From Vibrio tubiashii ATCC 19109 (lineage in GTDB: Bacteria > Pseudomonadota > Gammaproteobacteria > Enterobacterales > Vibrionaceae), in NCBI RefSeq assembly GCF_000772105.1, contig NZ_CP009355.1:310001-374000 (forward strand): 64,000 nucleotides of DNA, read 5' to 3'. Positions 54,854 through 63,907 of this stretch are shown piece after piece. The notes below the pieces were generated by a model that saw only the letters and a program-made list of their open reading frames with translations, made no database searches and was not told where the DNA came from. Positions within the stretch are counted from its first letter, which is position 1; each line of letters starts with the position of its first letter. Both the position numbers and the translations under genes were made by a program.

Positions 54854-55707
54854 TGGCTAAGAATCTAGCGAAAGATGCAGGAAAAGACGCAATCCGAGAA
54901 CTCGGCTGGTGGAAGGCTCATCGCTTCTTGCTGCTGCGCCGTGTATGTCAGCTCAGCATCATTGCCTTGTTCATGGCAGGGCCAACCTTAGGTGTACTAA
55001 AGGGCAACCTATCGTCTAGCAATCTGTTTGATGTCATTCCGTTTAGTGATCCATTAATTGTTCTTCAAACACTCGCAGCAGGGCATATGCCTGAACTCAC
55101 CGCTTTGATTGGCTTCGCCATTGTGGTGGTATTTTATGCTGTAGTGAGCCCGCGTGCTTTTTGCGGCTGGGTTTGCCCACTTAATATAGTTACCGACTTC
55201 GCCGCTTGGCTGAGAAGAAAGCTCAATTTAAAGGCGAGCTACCGTTGGTCATCTAAACTTCGTTACTGGTTGATTCCAGTATTACTTATTGGCAGCGCAA
55301 TTTCGGGAAGCGTGCTTTGGGCGTGGATTGATCCGGTTGCCACCCTTCATCGTGGATTGGTGTTTGGAATGGGGGCTGGCTGGATACTGATTGTTATGGT
55401 CTTCTTGCTAGACTTGCTGCTTGTTGAACACGGCTGGTGCGGTCACTTATGCCCGCTAGGTGCAACCTACGGTGTGATTGGTTCAAAGAGCTTACTTCGT
55501 GTTTCAGCAGTGCGTCGTGAAGACTGCACCAAATGCATGGATTGCTACAATGTTTGCCCAGAGCCAGAGATTTTGCGTCAACCGCTAAAAGAAGGTGACC
55601 CACGAGTCATGAGCCAAGACTGTATGAGCTGCGGACGTTGCATTGATGTGTGTGCAGAAAAGGTCTTCGAGTTCAAAAACCGTATTTCGGTTCAGCAAGT
55701 CGATTAA
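54853..55707 (+). CDS. napH: Quinol dehydrogenase membrane protein NapH
   Basis: A 284-residue inner-membrane protein with four segments, two CxxxCP-type motifs typical of NapH (FCGWVCPLN and WCGHLCPLG) and C-terminal ferredoxin clusters CTKCMDCYNVC and CMSCGRCIDVC in the cytoplasm. It takes electrons from menaquinol or ubiquinol and hands them to NapG. The overlap TAATG couples it to napG. A strong terminator follows, so the transcript carries only these two genes. Confidence 0.92.
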   Translation: MAKNLAKDAGKDAIRELGWWKAHRFLLLRRVCQLSIIALFMAGPTLGVLKGNLSSSNLFDVIPFSDPLIVLQTLAAGHMPELTALIGFAIVVVFYAVVSPRAFCGWVCPLNIVTDFAAWLRRKLNLKASYRWSSKLRYWLIPVLLIGSAISGSVLWAWIDPVATLHRGLVFGMGAGWILIVMVFLLDLLLVEHGWCGHLCPLGATYGVIGSKSLLRVSAVRREDCTKCMDCYNVCPEPEILRQPLKEGDPRVMSQDCMSCGRCIDVCAEKVFEFKNRISVQQVD

Positions 55708-55718
55708 TAGCATTCGAG

Positions 55719-55769
55719 ATAAAGAGATGAACAAGCTTATGTGTGCGGTTGATCATCTCTTTATTTTTT
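55719..55769 (+). terminator. Rho-independent terminator of napGH
   Basis: ATAAAGAGATGA at 55719-55730 pairs perfectly with TCATCTCTTTAT at 55753-55764 and is followed by a T-rich tail, shortly after the napH stop. Confidence 0.8.
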
Positions 55770-55837
55770 AGCGCTTGAAGTTTGAACAAAGATTACCCTA
55801 TACTCCCGCCATCACTTCTTTAGGAGATTACGCCAAT

Positions 55838-55849
55838 ATGAATAACTAA
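55838..55849 (+). CDS. Possible leader ORF MNN before ABC-F gene
   Basis: AGGAG lies 10 bases before an ATG that opens a three-codon frame (ATG AAT AAC TAA). It sits 185 bases upstream of an ABC-F gene. Very short leader ORFs with a good ribosome site often sense stalled ribosomes in this gene family. It may also be chance. Confidence 0.35.
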   Translation: MNN

Positions 55850-56022
55850 CACCTGTTATCCAATTTTACATCGTTATTAGGATTTCACAGGGTTAGTCGG
55901 CGTAGCTCCGTCTGTGCTCAATCGAGCATGACTTCTCTTATACAAGATTGTTTTTTTATCGTATTTGTTTGCGATCTGTTTGCTACGCGCAATGCCTAAT
56001 CCTGTCTAACAGGAGGCAATTT

Positions 56023-57606
56023 ATGCCAGTTATACAAGCCAATAAAATCAGCTACCACTTCGACAATGGCGAGGTGCTTTTCAGTGATATCTCTTGTTCG
56101 TTAACGCAATCTAAAGTCGGGTTAGTCGGACGTAATGGGGTGGGGAAATCAATTCTCGCTTCTATTCTAACCAAGGCTCTTTGTCCCACTCAGGGTGAAG
56201 TCGCGTTAAATGCGATCGTGAAAACTTACACTCAATTACCTTCAAAGCTACTAGATGGCAATATTACTGTTGCGCAGTACCTTGGAGTTGAAAATGTATT
56301 GCACGCTTTGGCGAAAATTGAGCAAGGAGATTGCGACGATCATTGGTTCGAGATTGTCGGAGAGCAATGGTCGTTGAAACAAGAGCTCGAATCCCAGCTC
56401 GGTGAGATGCAGTTACCGCGAAACACGGACTTTCTCTGTTCAGATCTAAGCGGTGGACAACTCGCACGCATACAGTTGTGGCAACTGTTTCAATCTGATG
56501 CACAGCTGCTAGTGCTAGACGAACCATCCAACCATTTAGACAAACAAGGTCGCGAGTGGCTTCGTGAGCAAATGAATGCCTTCACAGGTCATATATTGCT
56601 TATAAGCCATGATCGCTTTTTATTGCGAGAAATGGAGCAAATATGGGAGCTTTCAACCTTGGGGTTAGCCCAATATGGGGGTAACTATGATGATTATAGA
56701 AGTCAAAAAGAGCTCGAAGTAACTGCGGTTGAACGTCAATTAGACAGTCTCCACAAGGAGCAAAAAAGGCTTGAGCGACAAGCGCAGAAGAACAAAGAGA
56801 AAGCCGAGCAAAGACAAGCAAAAGGAATGAAAGCGCGCAGAAGTGGCAGCCAACCTAAAATCTTGCTTGATGGTATGAAAGACAGTGCTGAGCGAACCAT
56901 GTCTAACAAGTTGAAAAACGAAAACAGTCGTCGAGACTTGCTTGATAAGAAAGAGCACGCTTTGAACAAGAGGAGTGAGCAGTTAAAAGCGCAAAAGTTC
57001 TATATGTGTGAAAGTCATGGAGGCCGGAAAGGACAGCTAGTTTCGATAGTCAATGGTGTCTTACCTTATGGCTGCCAGGAGCCTATTCATTTGCAGCTAA
57101 CGGGAACTAGCAAACTTTGGTTGCATGGGAGCAATGGGTCAGGCAAATCTACCTTGCTTAATATCTTGCGGGGCAAAAGTACTTTGCTCAGCGGTGACTG
57201 TTACCTCAACACGCCGTTATTTTACTTAGACCAACACTTTGGCTTATTAGATAACGCCAAAACTCTGTTAGAGACGGTGATGGAGATGTGCAGTGGCCTA
57301 GTGGAAGCAGAGGCTCGAACTTTGTTAGCAGGTATCGGTTTTCGGCGTGATTCGGTTTTCCGCACAGTCAGGCAGCTAAGTGGTGGTGAAAAAATGAAGT
57401 TATCAATGCTGGTGGTCAGCCATCAGCCAACTCAGCCGGTACTTTTGTTGGATGAACCTGATAATCATCTTGATTTGGAGTCTAAGCAGTTACTCGCCCA
57501 GACGTTAAATCAGTACAGTGGAGCATTTGTCCTGGTCAGTCATGATGAGGACTTTGTGCAGGAAAGCGGGGTAAATGAAACTTACAGCCTGAGTAACGAG
57601 TGTTAA
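56023..57606 (+). CDS. ABC-F family ATPase
   Basis: A 527-residue soluble protein with two ABC cassettes and no membrane part. First cassette: Walker A GRNGVGKS, signature LSGGQLARIQL, Walker B LLVLDEPSNHLD. Second: GSNGSGKST, LSGGEKMKLSM, VLLLDEPDNHLD. Between them is a long charged linker (about 240-320; KEQKRLERQAQKNKEKAEQRQAK) of the ARE/Uup type. ABC-F proteins bind the ribosome and relieve stalled translation or antibiotic block. In the first Walker A the usual final threonine is isoleucine (GKSI). ATG 56023 follows AGGAGGCAATTT. A resistance role is possible, not shown. Confidence 0.85.
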   Translation: MPVIQANKISYHFDNGEVLFSDISCSLTQSKVGLVGRNGVGKSILASILTKALCPTQGEVALNAIVKTYTQLPSKLLDGNITVAQYLGVENVLHALAKIEQGDCDDHWFEIVGEQWSLKQELESQLGEMQLPRNTDFLCSDLSGGQLARIQLWQLFQSDAQLLVLDEPSNHLDKQGREWLREQMNAFTGHILLISHDRFLLREMEQIWELSTLGLAQYGGNYDDYRSQKELEVTAVERQLDSLHKEQKRLERQAQKNKEKAEQRQAKGMKARRSGSQPKILLDGMKDSAERTMSNKLKNENSRRDLLDKKEHALNKRSEQLKAQKFYMCESHGGRKGQLVSIVNGVLPYGCQEPIHLQLTGTSKLWLHGSNGSGKSTLLNILRGKSTLLSGDCYLNTPLFYLDQHFGLLDNAKTLLETVMEMCSGLVEAEARTLLAGIGFRRDSVFRTVRQLSGGEKMKLSMLVVSHQPTQPVLLLDEPDNHLDLESKQLLAQTLNQYSGAFVLVSHDEDFVQESGVNETYSLSNEC

Positions 57607-57627
57607 TCGGCTAAAGGCTTAAGTTCT

Positions 57628-60093
57628 CTACTTTAGCTCTTTAGCAACAACCTTGTTGCGGCCGCTCTCTTTGGCATCATAGAGGGCGGCATCAGCGGTT
57701 TCATAAAGTTGTTCCATCGTGTACTTAGGTTTATTGGTCGTCACTATTCCAAACGAAGCCGTAATAACATCAGAAGCGCGGCTGAACTGGTGCTCTAACT
57801 GTAACGATTCAATCTCCAGTCGGATTTGGTTGACGAACGATATGGCTTCTTCTGGAGAACGCCCTGTAAACAGCACGCCAAATTCCTCTCCGCCCAGACG
57901 GAAGCAGTAATCAGAACTCTGCTGACACTGCTTTTTCAGGGCATTAGCAAATTCGACGAGCTGTTTGTCACCGTTAAGATGTCCGTAATGGTCGTTGTAT
58001 TGCTTGAAGTCATCGACATCAATAATTACAAAACTTAGCCAGTCTTGGATGCTCTGCGCTCGTAGGATTTCTGTAGGGAGCTTTTTATTATAGTAACGGC
58101 GGTTAAATAGACCTGTTAAAGGGTCAGTAATCGATAGCTGCTCGATTTTGTTTTTTTCATGTAACAGCTGCTGTTCTATCTGCTTTCTCTCGGTAATTTC
58201 GCTATTGAGTTTGTCATTTAACTTGGAGAGTTTACTCGTCCAGTAACTTAATAAAATCAACACCGACAACGACACAAGAGCGATTTTCCACACGAGACTA
58301 TAATCCACTCCGTGTTCGTATCTAACCGTTACCCATCGGGAGTAGATGGTTTGTTTCTCTTCTTCAGAGAGGGCATCCAAAGACTTCTGCAAGATGCTGT
58401 TGAGGATTGGCCAGTCACTTCGCACTGCCATTCTAAGATCAATTCGATACGGTGTGAGCCCTGAGACTTTAAGGTTGCTATACCCTTCGCGTGTCATAAC
58501 ATAGTTGGCGGTTGCAATATTACCTACGTACGCATCTACTTTGCCTGATGCGACGGATTGCAAAGCATCTGACACGTTTTCAGCAGCATACAGTTTGATT
58601 TGTGGGTGGTTGTCTCGCAGTAGCTCGTATGAACTATACCCTTCTACCGCAGCAACTTGCATACCATTGAGAGCCTCGATATCGCGCACATAAGGAATGT
58701 CTTGATTGGTGATAATCATGAGTGGAAAACTGAGGTATGGGCGAGTGAAGTCCAGATATTGCTCACGATCTTGCGTGACAGGAAGAGCAGGGTAAATGTC
58801 TAGTGCTCGCTGTTTTGAAGCTTCAACAACCTCAGACCAACTCATATTGGTACTAGGAACAAGCTCTATCCCTAAGCGCTGAGCGATCAGTTTAATGTAG
58901 TCGGCAGCAATGCCCTGATACTCTCCACTACCGTCGACATACTCAAAGGGCGGCCAATCTATATCAATTGCTAACCTTAGTTCGTTATGATCTCTTAACC
59001 ATTCTACTTCTTCATCGGTCAACTTGAGTGCTTTGGTGTTTTGATAATAACCATCAAGTAGGAATTTGATGCTGAAGTTATACAGTTTATCGCTCTCATG
59101 TTGTTTAGAGAGCGCCTGAAAATCAATACGTTGCCAATTGTCGTCAATAAAGCTTTGAAACATGGCTACATTGGCGTGATTGATGGAATAGAATGGGGAG
59201 CGAAACTGGGTGGATTCAGCAATGAAATCGTGACCATCAAGATAGTCGTTCAACAAGATCATGCTCCACGCCGCTTCGGTAAAGTGACCACCAACCGAGA
59301 TATAGGGCTCTCCCTCTTCAATTACTCTAAGTGCTTCCGGTAGCCAATCCACTCCTCCTATATAGATGGAATTTAGCGGTAACTCTAGCTCTCGCATGGC
59401 ATCTCTGGCACCTAATGCGATAGTGTCAGAGGCGGCCCATACCATGTTGATCTCAGGATGACGTTGGTAAAAATGCTTAAATTGGCGTTTCGCTTCTTCA
59501 CGCCCCCAACTCATATTGGAGTCACTTTCAGCAACAACAGTTACGCTCGGGTTGTGCCGTATAAACTGATAAAGCCCTTGGTTTCGCTCGATTGCCGATA
59601 ACTCTTTGAGATTACCATTGAGCACCAGCATTTTTACTTTGTTGATCTTACCATTGGCTTTTAGCAGCAGTTGCTCGGCTAAAACGGAACCTGCTTTGAT
59701 ATCGTTAGGAGTAATTTCTCCAATCCAATAACGATATTTGGTTCGAGGGAGAAATTCACGTGAGTTAAACCCTGTGTTGAAAAGAATACTCGGTATTTTG
59801 CACTTCTCAGTAATGGCAAGCAGCTTTTCACCTATCTGTTCGTAGTTCATGAACAGAACACCATCTACGCCTTTCTCACATGCTTGGGAGACTTGCTTCA
59901 ACATAGTCTCGGGTTGGTTCTCTGCATCATAGACATGTAAGGTAACGCCAAGGTCATTGGCAGCCGCTTGGGCAAATCTTATTTGTGATTGCCACGAAGC
60001 ACTCTCTGTTCGCGGAACAAACAGCGCGATCTCTGCACTCATAACTTGAATGGGTAACAATAAGAAAAACAACAGTATTGCGCGAACTTTCAT
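57628..60093 (-). CDS. Diguanylate cyclase with tandem periplasmic binding-protein sensors
   Basis: An 821-residue membrane protein. Signal or anchor at residues 1-18; residues 20-320 resemble a type-I periplasmic sugar-binding domain (ALFVPRTESASWQSQIRFAQAA, ASDTIALGARDAMRE, IGGVDWLPEAL); residues 365-600 form an SBP_bac_3 amino-acid-binding domain (RLAIDIDWPPFEYVDGSGEYQG). A helix near 608-628 leads to a coiled coil and a GGDEF domain (FRLGGEEF, no RxxD site). It should make cyclic di-GMP in response to one or two small ligands. It converges with the ABC-F gene. The double sensor is the notable feature. Confidence 0.85.
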   Translation of the reverse strand: MKVRAILLFFLLLPIQVMSAEIALFVPRTESASWQSQIRFAQAAANDLGVTLHVYDAENQPETMLKQVSQACEKGVDGVLFMNYEQIGEKLLAITEKCKIPSILFNTGFNSREFLPRTKYRYWIGEITPNDIKAGSVLAEQLLLKANGKINKVKMLVLNGNLKELSAIERNQGLYQFIRHNPSVTVVAESDSNMSWGREEAKRQFKHFYQRHPEINMVWAASDTIALGARDAMRELELPLNSIYIGGVDWLPEALRVIEEGEPYISVGGHFTEAAWSMILLNDYLDGHDFIAESTQFRSPFYSINHANVAMFQSFIDDNWQRIDFQALSKQHESDKLYNFSIKFLLDGYYQNTKALKLTDEEVEWLRDHNELRLAIDIDWPPFEYVDGSGEYQGIAADYIKLIAQRLGIELVPSTNMSWSEVVEASKQRALDIYPALPVTQDREQYLDFTRPYLSFPLMIITNQDIPYVRDIEALNGMQVAAVEGYSSYELLRDNHPQIKLYAAENVSDALQSVASGKVDAYVGNIATANYVMTREGYSNLKVSGLTPYRIDLRMAVRSDWPILNSILQKSLDALSEEEKQTIYSRWVTVRYEHGVDYSLVWKIALVSLSVLILLSYWTSKLSKLNDKLNSEITERKQIEQQLLHEKNKIEQLSITDPLTGLFNRRYYNKKLPTEILRAQSIQDWLSFVIIDVDDFKQYNDHYGHLNGDKQLVEFANALKKQCQQSSDYCFRLGGEEFGVLFTGRSPEEAISFVNQIRLEIESLQLEHQFSRASDVITASFGIVTTNKPKYTMEQLYETADAALYDAKESGRNKVVAKELK

Positions 60094-60218
60094 TAGTACC
60101 GTTCAAGAGATGGGTTTTCTCTAGTATAGCAGTCGCTACTTTAGTCAGTTAGGCGTAGCTCTAAGTCGTAATTAAGTTTAAGTTCAATGTTTGTGTCAAC
60201 GAACTCAGATGGTTAGGT

Positions 60219-61259
60219 TTATTGCGCTGATTTAGCTTTACGATACTGACTTGGGGTCATACCAGTGATTCTTGAAAATTCCCGGTTAAAATTTGATTTA
60301 GTCTGAAAGCCACTATTCATGAAAATCTGTGTCACGGTATCTTGAGAGCTGCGTAACGCTTGTTTTGCATGGCAAACGCGGTAAGAGTTGATGAGTTTAG
60401 AAATATTTTGAGCATGTACTTGATTGACTGCGATAGAAATATGCTTAGCGGGTATGACGAGTTTACGGCTAAGTTTCACGAGTGTTAAATCGGGATCGAG
60501 ATACAGAGACTCTCGACGTATTTTCTCATCTAACAAAGACGTAATCTCGATAGCTCGCTCTTGTGACATCGTCATTGTAGAAACAGTATTACTTACCAAA
60601 TGATCTGGCTGTGCTTCAGCGTTCTCAGCCTCTGAAATAGGTGTGTTTATACCAACAATAACGACAGCAATAGAGAGCGTCGGCAACAATACTAGGTGGG
60701 CAACAGTCAGTATATATAACGACATCTCTCCTTTGTTGTAAGCGAAATCCAGTGACATCAATGTATCGACGAGTGCTGAAAACAGTAACATCCAACCCGC
60801 AATACTCTCTGCTTTCTTAACGTTATCCCAACTTCCTAGAGAAACATTGATCAATAAGGACTCTTTTCCTGCAAACCGGATCAACCCAATGCCATAACCG
60901 ATATAGGTAAGAGTGAGAACTTCATCTATAGGGAGTGACAACCAATCTTGAGTAGCCACGCTAGTCAATATGTATGCAGGTGCGACAAAGTGCTTTGCTA
61001 GTGACCATAAGTTTCTTTGCGTTGATGCCGAAAAAACGAACCAAGCACAAACCGGAATCAGAGAAGCTAAAACGGGCTGGAAAAAGTTAAACAGTGAGAC
61101 ATCAAATGTCCATCTCAAACCTACCATCGCGATTGTTGTTGCGCACAACCCCAGAAACAAACAAGCTGCTTTGGTTTGTCGCTCGAAACGCAAATAGAGC
61201 GTAATCGCTAATAGTCCAAGTAGCATTGAGACAACAAAAGGCACAGGAATGGCGAGCAT
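60219..61259 (-). CDS. AraC-type regulator with N-terminal membrane domain
   Basis: A 346-residue protein with six or seven hydrophobic segments in residues 1-215 and an AraC helix-turn-helix domain at the C-terminus (KLSRKLVIPAKHISIAVNQV and VTQIFMNSGFQTKSNFNREFSRITGMTPSQYRKA, in parts). The start at ATG 61259 has AGGA six bases upstream; an upstream frame to 61334 lacks a ribosome site and the extra residues are unlike the family. Membrane-bound AraC proteins sense at the membrane and bind DNA from there. Targets are unknown; the neighbouring DUF805 gene is divergent. Confidence 0.8.
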   Translation of the reverse strand: MLAIPVPFVVSMLLGLLAITLYLRFERQTKAACLFLGLCATTIAMVGLRWTFDVSLFNFFQPVLASLIPVCAWFVFSASTQRNLWSLAKHFVAPAYILTSVATQDWLSLPIDEVLTLTYIGYGIGLIRFAGKESLLINVSLGSWDNVKKAESIAGWMLLFSALVDTLMSLDFAYNKGEMSLYILTVAHLVLLPTLSIAVVIVGINTPISEAENAEAQPDHLVSNTVSTMTMSQERAIEITSLLDEKIRRESLYLDPDLTLVKLSRKLVIPAKHISIAVNQVHAQNISKLINSYRVCHAKQALRSSQDTVTQIFMNSGFQTKSNFNREFSRITGMTPSQYRKAKSAQ

Positions 61260-61440
61260 AATCGGTCCTAGATGAAGTTTGATTCCGTTTCGAGTACCAA
61301 TAAGGATAACTCTTTGAAACTTAATTAAAAACAATAATAGGACAAATGCCGGTTTTGAGACGACCTAGAACGCGATTTAGGTCTTTTTAGATTCGAAATC
61401 GCCTGAAAATCTCCTTGTTGTTTATAAAGGAGTGACATTT

Positions 61441-61770
61441 ATGCGGTTTTATTTATTGGCGTGGAGGCGCAGTTTTGACTTCTCTGGCTGCTCGTCGAAA
61501 CAAGAATTTTGGCGGTTCTTCCTTGTACATGCCTTGGTTAGTTTGGTTTGTATATTGGCTGATGTTGCGATGAAAAGTTGGTTTGATGCTACCTATGGGA
61601 TTTTGAGCTTATTTCCTACTCTTTCTGCCATAGCTCGAAGGCTCCACGATAGTGGTAAATCAGGATATTGGGGCTTTGTGTTTTTCGTCCCAATTGCAGG
61701 GCCATTTTGGTTGGTTTACCTGTTAGCTCAACCGACTCTTACGCATATGACTGAGGAGGCGTCAGCATGA
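61441..61770 (+). CDS. DUF805 family membrane protein
   Basis: A 109-residue protein with three membrane segments and the DUF805 signature: RSFDFSGCSSKQEFWRFFLV near the start, then ARRLHDSGKSGYWGFVFF. Role unknown. ATG 61441 follows AGGAG by eight bases; a GTG upstream is too near. The stop overlaps the next ATG as ATGA, so the two proteins are made together. Confidence 0.8.
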   Translation: MRFYLLAWRRSFDFSGCSSKQEFWRFFLVHALVSLVCILADVAMKSWFDATYGILSLFPTLSAIARRLHDSGKSGYWGFVFFVPIAGPFWLVYLLAQPTLTHMTEEASA

Positions 61771-62243
61771 AAAACGTCATCAAGCTTCTATTTCTATGTT
61801 CGGCTTCCGCAGTTGCTGTTGCCTCGCAGGAAGTGCCATCCAATTCATTAGGCGTTATCGTCGCAGACCAAATGACCCAAGGACAATTAGTTTGGCTAAA
61901 AGGAAGGGTTGGAAATGCCATCTACCGTTTTTCAGATCCCGATGGTCGTGATTGTACTATGGAGCTGCCAGTGGCCATCGGTAGTGTGTCAGATTCTGGG
62001 TTAGGGATCAGCGAGACAAAAGGCTTCACCCTTTATGTGGTTAGTGAGCAACTTAATCAGGCAATTCAACATGGTCAACGAATAAATAGTAAAAATTGGC
62101 GCTTTTCGCTTAACGCAAGTGATTCACCTATCGACGGTTTCATCACTGGTGGTATCGGTGCTGATGAGGGCTTTATATTGAACTCGAAGATAAGATGGGT
62201 CTCTTGGCTTATGGGAGAGGAACCAAAAATTGAGTGCAGTTAA
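61767..62243 (+). CDS. Secreted hypothetical protein
   Basis: A 158-residue protein with a signal peptide (cleavage near residue 20, AVAVAS-QE). The mature part is beta-rich with two cysteines (RDCTMELP and IECS at the end) that may form a disulphide. I do not recognise a family. It is translationally coupled to the DUF805 gene and followed by a strong terminator, so the pair acts together. Confidence 0.6.
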   Translation: MKNVIKLLFLCSASAVAVASQEVPSNSLGVIVADQMTQGQLVWLKGRVGNAIYRFSDPDGRDCTMELPVAIGSVSDSGLGISETKGFTLYVVSEQLNQAIQHGQRINSKNWRFSLNASDSPIDGFITGGIGADEGFILNSKIRWVSWLMGEEPKIECS

Positions 62244-62251
62244 GTAAGCAG

Positions 62252-62276
62252 AAAACGAGTGGATGTCACTCGTTTT
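62252..62276. terminator. Bidirectional terminator
   Basis: AAAACGAGTG-GATGT-CACTCGTTTT is a perfect 10-bp stem whose A and T arms give T-runs on both strands. It separates two converging genes. Confidence 0.85.
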
Positions 62277-62279
62277 AGC

Positions 62280-63230
62280 TTATAGAACAAACTGAACTGT
62301 TACAGCGACAAAGGCATGGTCACTGGCTTGCTTGTCTTTTTCAAAGCTTGGGTTGATCAAGTGGGCATCCAGTGTTTGGTACTCTGTGACGTCAGCCATC
62401 GAATACTGAGAGTCGGGTTGAAACTCCTGTGACAGCAGAATGTAGTCGAGCACATTCCCTTTGGCAAAATGATAGTGAGTGGGTGGTCGCTCACTTTCAA
62501 TTACCGATGTAGATTGAAGCTGCCAGCTATCTCTTAGCCTGAGTTGTTTATCATCTTCATTGACTTGCTGAGTCAGTAAACCAGTAATATTGCTGCTTAT
62601 CGCTTGGTTCATATCTCCCATCAGCACCGTTGGGATTGGGTTATTGTTATATTGTTGTTCCATAAACAGTCGTAGCATAACCGCTTCCCATCCCCTTTGC
62701 TGGCTGGATAACCATTGACCAATAAGGGAGTGAGATTTCTCTGCATCAAGGCTGTCTGTTGGCCGTTGTGACTTAAGGTGACAGACATAAACGGCTACCT
62801 CGCCGATATCTGGTATCTCGACCGTGGCATAAATTGGTTTGCGGCTAAAGTCGGGAGCCTTAACCTGATAGCTCTCTTCAATCGAAGTTAGCGGAGTGAC
62901 GGCACTGACGCTGACAATTGGGTATCGTGATGCAATGGCGACAACGGGTTGAGAGCAAATATAGTCCTGCTCCAAATGAGGTTCATCAACAACGGCAAAA
63001 TGAGGGTAGCCCAGCCCTTCAAACAATATTCGCGCGGCGTCGATACTAAACACTTCTTGAACACCAACAATGTCCGCGTTTAGGATGTTGAGTTTTTCTT
63101 GAGTCCAGCGACACTTCTCTTTCCATGCTTCGCCATCATAGATGTTTTCAAAGTCGTAAAACGCCTTTGGAGGCTCTACAAAATTAAACAGATTCGCTGT
63201 AGCGAAAGTCAGCGTTTTATTGGTCAGCAA
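62280..63230 (-). CDS. Endonuclease/exonuclease/phosphatase family protein
   Basis: A 316-residue EEP-superfamily hydrolase. Motifs: ATANLFNF at the start, IVGVQEVFS (metal-binding glutamate), VCHLKSQRP (histidine), LMGDMNQA (D-x-N) and SDHAFVAV (catalytic SDH). Members cleave phosphodiesters in DNA, lipids or nucleotides. No signal peptide is evident, so it is probably cytoplasmic. No ATG lies near the domain start; TTG at 63230 is the only early start, without a clear ribosome site. Substrate unknown. Confidence 0.8.
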   Translation of the reverse strand: MLTNKTLTFATANLFNFVEPPKAFYDFENIYDGEAWKEKCRWTQEKLNILNADIVGVQEVFSIDAARILFEGLGYPHFAVVDEPHLEQDYICSQPVVAIASRYPIVSVSAVTPLTSIEESYQVKAPDFSRKPIYATVEIPDIGEVAVYVCHLKSQRPTDSLDAEKSHSLIGQWLSSQQRGWEAVMLRLFMEQQYNNNPIPTVLMGDMNQAISSNITGLLTQQVNEDDKQLRLRDSWQLQSTSVIESERPPTHYHFAKGNVLDYILLSQEFQPDSQYSMADVTEYQTLDAHLINPSFEKDKQASDHAFVAVTVQFVL

Positions 63231-63361
63231 TGGAACGGCTCTACAAACTCTAAAAGTTTAGTGTAATCAAAATCCAACTAACTTGCTGTAGCTGAATAGT
63301 TTTACTGGGTAGATTTTTGTCAAAAGGTTCAGGTGGGGAATTAATTAACTGTCAATTAATT

Positions 63362-63380
63362 GATATTGATTATGGTTATC
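63362..63380 (+). promoter_or_regulatory. Fur-box-like sequence
   Basis: GATATTGATTATGGTTATC matches 15 of 19 positions of the Fur consensus GATAATGATAATCATTATC. It lies 84 bases upstream of the CopD-like gene and 132 bases upstream of the divergent EEP gene. It predicts iron-repressed expression, most likely of the CopD-like gene. Confidence 0.5.
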
Positions 63381-63463
63381 ATTTTATGAGGTGTCATTAT
63401 TGAAGGTAATCAATCTCGCATCGCTCAATGCGGTCTGCCTAACCAGTAGAAAAGGGACAAAAC

Positions 63464-63907
63464 ATGTATGGTTTGTTAGTCACATTACATATACTCGCGG
63501 CGACTATTTGGACAGGAGGGCATATCGTACTAGCTGTGGTCGTGCTGCCTAGGGTGCTACGAGAACGTTCTGCCCAGCGACTTTTAGATTTTGAATCTGT
63601 CTATGAAAAAATAGGTATGCCTGCGCTAGTTATTCAAATCATTACAGGACTTATGTTGGCATACAGAATGTTACCTGATGTGAGTTTATGGTTTGATATG
63701 TCTATTCCAATTTCGCACGGGATTGTCGCTAAACTTACTCTGCTATTACTTACTTTTCTATTCGCATTAGATGCAAGGTTCCGAGTGATTCCTAAATTAT
63801 CAGAATCTAATCTCACTGATATGGCATTGCACATTATCCCGGTTACTGTTTTCTCAATACTGTTTGTTATTGTTGGCGTATCTTTTCGAGTTGGATGGTT
63901 GTACTAG
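63464..63907 (+). CDS. CopD family membrane protein
   Basis: A 147-residue protein with four membrane segments. Histidines in LHILAATIWTGGHIVLAV near the start are of the type seen in CopD-like proteins, which handle copper or haem-linked metals in the inner membrane. A second histidine pair lies further on (SHGIVAK and LHIIPV). The protein matches the short CopD-domain family rather than full-length CopD (about 300 residues). ATG at 63464 follows GGGACAAAAC. A Fur-like box upstream suggests control by iron rather than copper. Confidence 0.72.
   Translation: MYGLLVTLHILAATIWTGGHIVLAVVVLPRVLRERSAQRLLDFESVYEKIGMPALVIQIITGLMLAYRMLPDVSLWFDMSIPISHGIVAKLTLLLLTFLFALDARFRVIPKLSESNLTDMALHIIPVTVFSILFVIVGVSFRVGWLY

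Larger units (their letters stand above)
55708..56022 (+). other. Intergenic region and leader of the ABC-F gene
   Basis: About 315 bases. The first 60 hold the napGH terminator. The rest is a long leader with a three-codon upstream ORF at 55838, a TGCTC-AATC-GAGCA hairpin at 55916-55929 and a run of seven T residues at 55951-55957. The layout resembles ribosome-mediated attenuation leaders of ABC-F genes, but I could not draw a convincing terminator stem directly before the T-run. Confidence 0.45.
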
